From Rostrohypoxylon terebratum (lineage: Eukaryota; Ascomycota; Sordariomycetes; Xylariales; Hypoxylaceae), in NCBI GenBank assembly GCA_022497145.1, contig MU385973.1, forward strand, positions 17,319 to 81,318: a DNA stretch of 64,000 bases, given 5' to 3'. Position 1 is the first letter of the stretch; each line of letters begins with the position of its first letter. A program made the position numbers and the translations under genes. A model generated the notes under the pieces. The model did no database searches and had not been told where the DNA came from. It worked only from the letters and a program-made list of their open reading frames with translations. Below, piece after piece: positions 58,458-64,000 of the stretch.

Positions 58458-60053
58458 ATGTCGGACGAGTCTGAGGCTGCTTTCATTCGAGAGGTTTGGG
58501 GCCTTCAAGGGGTCGCATATCTTGTGGTCGGCCTTCGTTATTTTAGCAGATTTTCAACGTTAGGATGGCAAAGCGTGTCATGGGATGACTTTGTTATGTT
58601 CTTGGCTGTTGTAAGTAACTTATGATCATCATTATCATCATCAGGAATTATGCTTGCGCTAACCTGCAGCTTTTAGGTGGTATACACTGCGGAGTCACTT
58701 ATGGCTTACCTAGTCGTAGCGTTCTGGCACGGCCTCGCCAATAATGCGATGACGGATGAACAGCGTACGCTTTTAGATCCACAGTCGCATGAATGGTATC
58801 TACGAGTGAACGGATCGAAGACTCACGTTGTCGGTCTCCTTCTCTATACTACGCTTCTATGGCTTTTGAAGGCGTGCTGGTTGTTGTATTACTCTCGTTT
58901 AACGTATGCACATCAAATGATATTGACAAAATTCTCTAATACTAACGTCGGCATAGCAATGGCATTCACAATCTGAGAAAACTGATTTACTGGGGTACAG
59001 CTATCGTGGGGGTATCTTATATCTCATGTCTACTTGTCGCCTTCTTAAAATGCATTCCGTTCAATCACCAGTGGCAAATTAACCCTTCTCCAGGAAGTGA
59101 GTATACTCGCCCTCCATTTTTTGGACCGGTATCTTTGACGGATGACTAACTACGGACCCTCTCAGATCGATGTATGCCAGCAATCTCAACCCTCCAAACC
59201 GTTTATGTGATGGTTATGAATACCCTCACTGACTTCTACCTTATGGCTATACCGTTGCCAGTAAGCCCATGAACTACGAGCTACATAAACATACTCCTGA
59301 TATAGTTAACTAACAAGATTTCCCCTAGATGGTATGGATTGCCAACCTACCTTGGAGAAAGAAGCTTGTCCTCTTGATCATGTTTAGCGGCGGCTTCCTT
59401 GAAATGGCATTCGGTATTTTGCGATGTGTCTCCATCTTAACAGTGAGTTTCTTTCTTCCATGTCACCAACCACCAACGCATTTGGTGACTCAGTCTCCTT
59501 GAATAAACATCGGATTTTATTCTCTATAGATGGCCGGCTAATCAAACCAATCTAGTTAGGTGATATCGACCCCGCTCAATCTGGTTACTGGTCCGTCCGA
59601 GAATCATTCGTCTCTGTCGTCTTAACAAACATGCCGATGATATATCCAATGTTTCGAAGTCTCATAGAGAAGGGGATTAGCATGAATAGATCGCAAGGGA
59701 AGAGCTTGGAAGGCAGCAGGGGTTATAAACTCGGCAGCATTCCTGGCCGTCACGAGACTATAGGACACCGGCGGCAGCGATCTTTCTCCGGACCAGACAA
59801 TACAGTATGGGGGTCAAATGAATATATAATGACCGATACGGTACAAAACCGCTCACCGAACGGCGACGAAGCATCTATCAATTCAACAAAGGACCAGGCT
59901 GCTGGGGTTTCGTCAGCGGGAATTCTGCAGTCCTCGGGATCGAGGCAAACGGGAAGCGCTGGACATCAAATCGTTATTACGACCGAATATACTGTCACTG
60001 AGGAGAGTTCAAATGGCGCGAGAAATTTCAGTAGACCGGAGTTCAAATACTAG
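58458..60053 (+). CDS. Fungal rhodopsin-domain integral membrane protein
   Basis: Exons 58458-58610, 58677-58903, 58957-59096, 59166-59260, 59329-59442, 59556-60053; total 1227 nt, 408 residues. Seven hydrophobic spans can be traced. Family landmarks are the WDDFVMFLAVVVYT segment, LLYTTLLWLLKACWLLYYSRLT, a Cys-containing loop (FLKCIPFNHQWQINPSPGNRC), NTLTDFYLMAIPLPMVW and WSVRESFVSVVLTNMPMIYPM. The cytosolic tail (about 265-408) is hydrophilic, Ser/Gly-rich and probably regulatory. This is the fungal rhodopsin-like / PTH11-related group without a CFEM domain. Such proteins are often plasma-membrane sensors; ligand unknown. The last intron (59443-59555) has a second possible acceptor at 59529, which would bring an early stop. 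Confidence 0.9.
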
Positions 60054-60267
60054 AATCTATTCTTGTTTGAGCGAGTGCTTCTGATACTCATTTCTATGAA
60101 CGTCAGACATATATGTAGTTGATAGGAATGAATCATTATACTTTAATCCTTAGGTATATGGGTACCTAGGACTTAGGTAGGTACTAGGTAGGTAGGTAAC
60201 CAGGTATGGGCATATGTATTATGTAGGTACTTACTTCCATACTTCCTATGGAGGTACGTAGACCAAC

Positions 60268-61543
60268 CTAGCATTTCCCATGGGCCTGTGTCAAGGCTGA
60301 AATCGTATCTATGTCATACTCGTGCTTTCTCTTGAACCAGCCGAAGTACGCGAACGTGTGCGGTGATCCTATGTATCGCTTGATAGTGACTTTAGTCCCT
60401 CCCTGTATGAGCTTCAGCCCATACGCTTCGCCTTCGTCTCGGAGGGGGTCGCATTCGCCAGTCCGTATGAAAGTATCGCATAGCCCGGCCCAATTCTTCG
60501 CTCTAATGGGCGCAATCCACCATTCTGGTACTGCGGCTCTGATCTCCTCTCTTTTATCGTCAGGGAAGCAGTGCGCCCCAAAGAAAGCAATTCGTTCCCA
60601 TGGCAAGATTGGCCCATGAGCATATTCTGTGAAGGATGAGCAAGGAGATTCGGTGGGACTCTTATATAGCATTGTCTCTTCCGCAGGAGGTACAGTTGCC
60701 AAGCATAATCTAAGCGGAATCCCGTTGTCTCGTGCCATGTGCTGTAGGACGAGCGAGATGTGCGCTCCCGCTGAGATACCGCCGATTGAGATCGAATCCT
60801 GTTTTATGTTCAAGGCAGAGGCGGAATCTCTGGCCTGCAGGTGAAATACGCCCAATTAGATTTCCGAGTTCTCGCATTCGCATCGAAGACAGGGACAGAC
60901 TTACCCATAGTAATACGGAAAAAGCATCCTCGATGCCCTTCCCCCATGTAGCTTCTGATCAATGCAATGCGTTAGACATGCGAGCCGTGGTAGCTAAGCC
61001 TTATGACCATAACTGACACATACCTGGGCAGTGTCGATAATTCACGTCGATCACAGCTACGCCTGCACCATCGCGCATGCTCAAACATAACTGGGACTCG
61101 GTGGTCAAGTCACCCAGCACGAAGCCACCACCTTACAAGAAGGGTTGTTAGATGACCTTCCCATCGTTGTTCCATCGGAGAAGGGAATCCATACCGTGGA
61201 AGTTGAGATGTAACCCATATGGCCCATTACCGAACCGTGCAGGGTCGGGGTGGTAGATCTTGATTGGGATCTCAGTCCCATCGTGGGACGCCACCGTTTT
61301 ATCGGAAACCCTCTCGAACCCAGTGGTGTCTTTAGACCATGGTGGAGCAAACCTCGCAGGGTCGGCACGAACATTATCGATGCGCCATTCATGCGCTGCT
61401 GGCACACCGGCTTTTCTAGTTTCTAGCACGTATTTCACAACGTCCGGATCATACTTCTCTAGGATATGAGGTTCGAAGACATCTTCGGCTTTGATCTCCC
61501 CCCCTGGCTGCGCGCCGGTAGGCTCTATCATGTCCCCACTCAT
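60268..61543 (-). CDS. Alpha/beta hydrolase, HSL family
   Basis: Exons 61543-61195, 61131-61024, 60954-60905, 60834-60268; total 1074 nt, 357 residues. The start MSGDMIEPTGAQPGG is the first ATG; the frame is open further upstream only from a TTG. The oxyanion-hole HGGG motif (His116-Gly119) is rebuilt exactly across intron 1, in LNFHGGGFVLGDL. The nucleophile elbow is GGISAGA with Ser190. The acid is probably Asp in ECDPLRDEG and the catalytic His lies in GSPHTF. VNYRHCPEATWGKGIEDAF across intron 2 is typical of the hormone-sensitive-lipase (alpha/beta hydrolase 3) family. It should hydrolyse small carboxyl esters or acetylated compounds in the cytosol. Its neighbours suggest xenobiotic or natural-product breakdown. 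Confidence 0.9.
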
Positions 61544-62289
61544 GATGATCTTTGGGGAAATACCCGGTATAGGTGCTATTATATGTGGCCGCGCGGCGAT
61601 GAAGTAAAACAACGCACTTTTGCGTTACCAGTTGTTAAGTAGAAGATTGTCGGGAGGGTGGGTGAAATGGATCATGGATGTCCCTAGTAGTATCCTACCT
61701 CCTACCTGTACCTACCTACCTACCTACTAGCCTAGTACTGACTGGCAGACTGGTCACTGGTCTACGGTTAGGTACCTACCTAATAGTATGACTAGGTATG
61801 TAGTACCTCCAGGGCTGTCTCCGATGTAATCCATGTAGATGGATCCATCTATTGTACTAGCTAGGATGTAGTACTCTGGCAGTCTGTACGCCCTAGACGT
61901 ACATGTCCATACCTACCTAGGACCTAGGTATTCTTGCTTTAACTTCCCCTCTCGGGGAAACTGCCCGAAGGCGCCCGAAGGTGCCCAGCTGCTCAGGTGG
62001 TCTATAAAACGCTAGGTTAGACTCTTTAACCACAGCATAACTTTTTGGCCCACCCTCCAAGGCTCTGAAGCTACAGTGATCCTACCAGTACAGCATCGCG
62101 AACACCTACAATAGCCGTGCGTATTGAAAATATTAAAACCACCACCACCACCACCACCACCACAAAAAAAAAAAAAAAAAGACACGGATTATCACCGAAA
62201 ATTGCTTATAATTTCAGTTACACTAAGCTCTGGCCCTGGCCCTGGCCCACTATGATAGGTACCTGATCATTTGGATGCTGGTTCTTTAG
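61544..62289. other. Spacer with triplet repeat
   Basis: No gene. Dense TACCTA/TAGGTA palindromes (61690-61930) and an (ACC)n plus poly(A) tract. Confidence 0.6.
62137..62180. repeat. (ACC)n followed by poly(A)
   Basis: Nine or so ACC units run into about 17 A. Confidence 0.9.
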
Positions 62290-63134
62290 TTACTTCTGGT
62301 ACTTGGAACCAACTCCTGTCTGGACGGCCGAGCGTGCAGCGATGCGGTCGATCCACTTCAACAGATGCGGAAACTGCTCGATCTCTTCCCGAGTAAAGCC
62401 GCTCCTCTCCCATCCCTTGATCCAAGGCCACGTTTTGATGTCCGCAACCGAGTACTTGCCTTTCCCCTTACCGGCTAAGTAGTCCCGAGGCTCACCGGTG
62501 TACTTACCGGAGAGCCGGATCTCCAACACGCCATACACTCGGAGTGTCTCATTTCGGAAACGATTGATCGCATCTTTACATGACGGTTAGAACTCCTACT
62601 TCTTTGTCTTTCTATCATTCTATCCTTCTTTCTTTTTCATTTCTCTTTCATTTTTCATTTCTTTTCTCATCCGAGGGGACACTTACATGGGATCTTCTCC
62701 GGAGCAACTCGGTTGAAGTGGTTCGTTTGTCCCTGGTAGGGCGCGCCTGATCCGTGCCAGAAGAATGTCCATTGGAGTGACTCGCTCTGCTCTAACTCAT
62801 CCGTGAAACCGAATTTGTTGTCCTTGTCGGCAGCTCGTAAGAGGTAGAATAACTGCGCGGAAGTCTCGTGGACGGGGAAGGGCGGGGCTTGGGTATTGTC
62901 AATCAGGGTAGGGATGCGACCGTTAGGGTTCAATCGTAGAAACCATTCCTTCTTCTGCTCATTGGTAGAGATGTCAATTAGAGTAGTAGTAAATGGCGTT
63001 CCGTATGCCTCGGCAAGTTCCTCTAATAGGATCTGAACTGCTTGTCCATTCGGCGTATTCTGCGTGATAAGATGCAGGCCTTTGGCGTTCTTCACGTCCG
63101 CGGGTGTCTCAGAAATGTACAGCTTGTCCGCCAT
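62290..63134 (-). CDS. Glutathione S-transferase, Ure2-like
   Basis: Exons 63134-62687 and 62573-62290; total 732 nt, 243 residues. The N-terminal thioredoxin fold has LHLITQNTPNGQAVQILLEEL, LNPNGRIPTLIDN with the cis-Pro, and VHETSAQLFYLL in place of the usual ES glutathione contact. The C-terminal all-helical domain has FFWHGSGAPYQGQTNHF, then VYGVLEIRLSG and YSVADIKTWPWIKGW. This is the Ure2p/YfcG-type GST pattern. It would conjugate or reduce electrophiles using glutathione in the cytosol. The intron (62574-62686) is 113 nt and A-rich, with CTAAC and a TAAAG acceptor, and rejoins as EKIPYAINRFRNE. It lies close to the hydrolase gene on the same strand, consistent with detoxification. Confidence 0.93.
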
Positions 63135-64000
63135 GGTCTGAAATATTTTTAAAAATATTTCCGCGTTTATTGGTCGATGGGGGAGTTAGTCTTCACTTGA
63201 ACTTAGGACTTAGGACCTTAAGGCTTAGGTATGTTCTATTCTACAACCTAGCAAGCGAAGGGCGGAGACGGGTATAAATATTCAGATGGAGATAAGTACC
63301 TTACCTACCTAGGTAGGTACAATACTAACTTACTACTTATATTGTACCTACCTACATCCATGGATATACCTAGGCACTACGAATACTACGAATTGCTACT
63401 GAGGGGTTGCTACTGTACTAGGTACTAAGGTACCTAGGACCTAGGACCTACCTAGTAGGTAGTAAGGAGACCTTCATGACGACAGAGCCCTTCCAGATTG
63501 CGAATAAGACACCTCATCAATTACTGCATTTAGTAACCTGGGAACATTTCAAATCTTTTTATTTCTAATCAAATTTATCACGTCAATTTGTCATCAATCT
63601 TCGGCACACCATATGACGCGATTCTGAAAGACGAATGAATCCTAATACATACATGCATAAAGGCATAAAGGCATAAAGGCATAAAGACCTCCTAATTACC
63701 CATTACCAGGTAGGCAAGTAGGCCATATAGTCAATGATCAAGTATTTCGAGGACAATAGAGTTGTAATAAACTGGTTAAAGTTATTTGCGACTTCATCTG
63801 ACTGGTACTCCGAAACAATACCTTAGGTACCTTAGGTACCTAGCTTAGTTTTTGACATGGAAACAAAACATTATTAGGTAAATCGCCTGATTGCAAAAGT
63901 CGATCAAGTGTGACGAACCTATACTTAGGCTTAGTAAGTATAGCTTCATAAGGGGGTCTTGATTTTAAGGTAACAGTAATCGTAGAGGTCAAGTGTAATC
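63135..64000. other. Spacer, GST 5' region to window end
   Basis: No gene. Holds TACCTAGGTA palindromes at 63300-63460 and a CATAAAGG array. Confidence 0.55.
63656..63686. repeat. (GCATAAAG)n octamer repeat
   Basis: Four tandem units of GCATAAAG. Confidence 0.9.

Noticed and set aside
63656..63686. CRISPR-like or telomere-like array
   Set aside because: Contiguous octamer microsatellite with no spacers and no TTAGGG unit; the genome is eukaryotic.

Overview
This 64 kb window looks like a chromosome segment of a filamentous ascomycete. The genes carry short spliceosomal introns (about 41-119 nt) with GTAAGT/GTATGT-type donors, CTAAC/CTGAC branch sites and CAG/TAG acceptors. The families are typical of Pezizomycotina: AA9 LPMO, Zn2Cys6 factor, fungal rhodopsin-domain protein, highly reducing PKS relic, F-box/LRR-like relic, Trk potassium transporter. 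Genes are separated by 0.3-3.8 kb of AT-leaning spacer full of short TACCTA/TAGGTA palindromes. Placement in Sordariomycetes, perhaps Xylariales, is inference; no rRNA or marker gene is present.

Left third (1-24.6 kb): a degraded or broken CorA-like Mg transporter (1.8-3.4 kb, minus), two small lineage-specific proteins (3.6-5.4 kb, minus), a GT31/Fringe-like glycosyltransferase (6.3-7.9 kb, minus), a long spacer, a Trk-type K+ transporter (11.7-14.5 kb, minus), a cytochrome P450 (16.8-18.7 kb, plus), an F-box/LRR-like pseudogene (19-20.1 kb, minus), an AA9 lytic polysaccharide monooxygenase (21.6-22.5 kb, plus) and a type I metacaspase (22.9-24.6 kb, minus).

Middle (25-36 kb): a WW-domain protein divergent from the metacaspase, the decayed 3' part of a highly reducing polyketide synthase (28.3-30.2 kb) with its ketoreductase core missing, a conserved-looking hypothetical protein, and the ER membrane J-protein ERJ5.

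Right half (37-64 kb): a small-molecule uptake and catabolism neighbourhood. It holds a sugar-porter MFS, a lactonase-like metallo-beta-lactamase, a Zn2Cys6 regulator, a salicylate-hydroxylase-like FAD monooxygenase, a DAL5/TNA1-type MFS transporter, a phenol-2-monooxygenase-like flavoprotein, a fungal rhodopsin-domain membrane protein, an HSL-type alpha/beta hydrolase and a Ure2-like glutathione transferase. A shared role in aromatic or lactone breakdown is plausible but unproven.

The most notable discovery is three nested introns (spliceosomal twin introns, D1 type), two in the Trk gene and one in the sugar transporter. In each, a complete internal intron splits the first G of the external donor from its following T. 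Removing first the internal and then the external intron restores frame and family sequence exactly; no single-intron choice I tried does. The two in the Trk gene look like relatives of each other. I checked exon sums for every multi-exon model below except the CorA-like one, and all are divisible by three.
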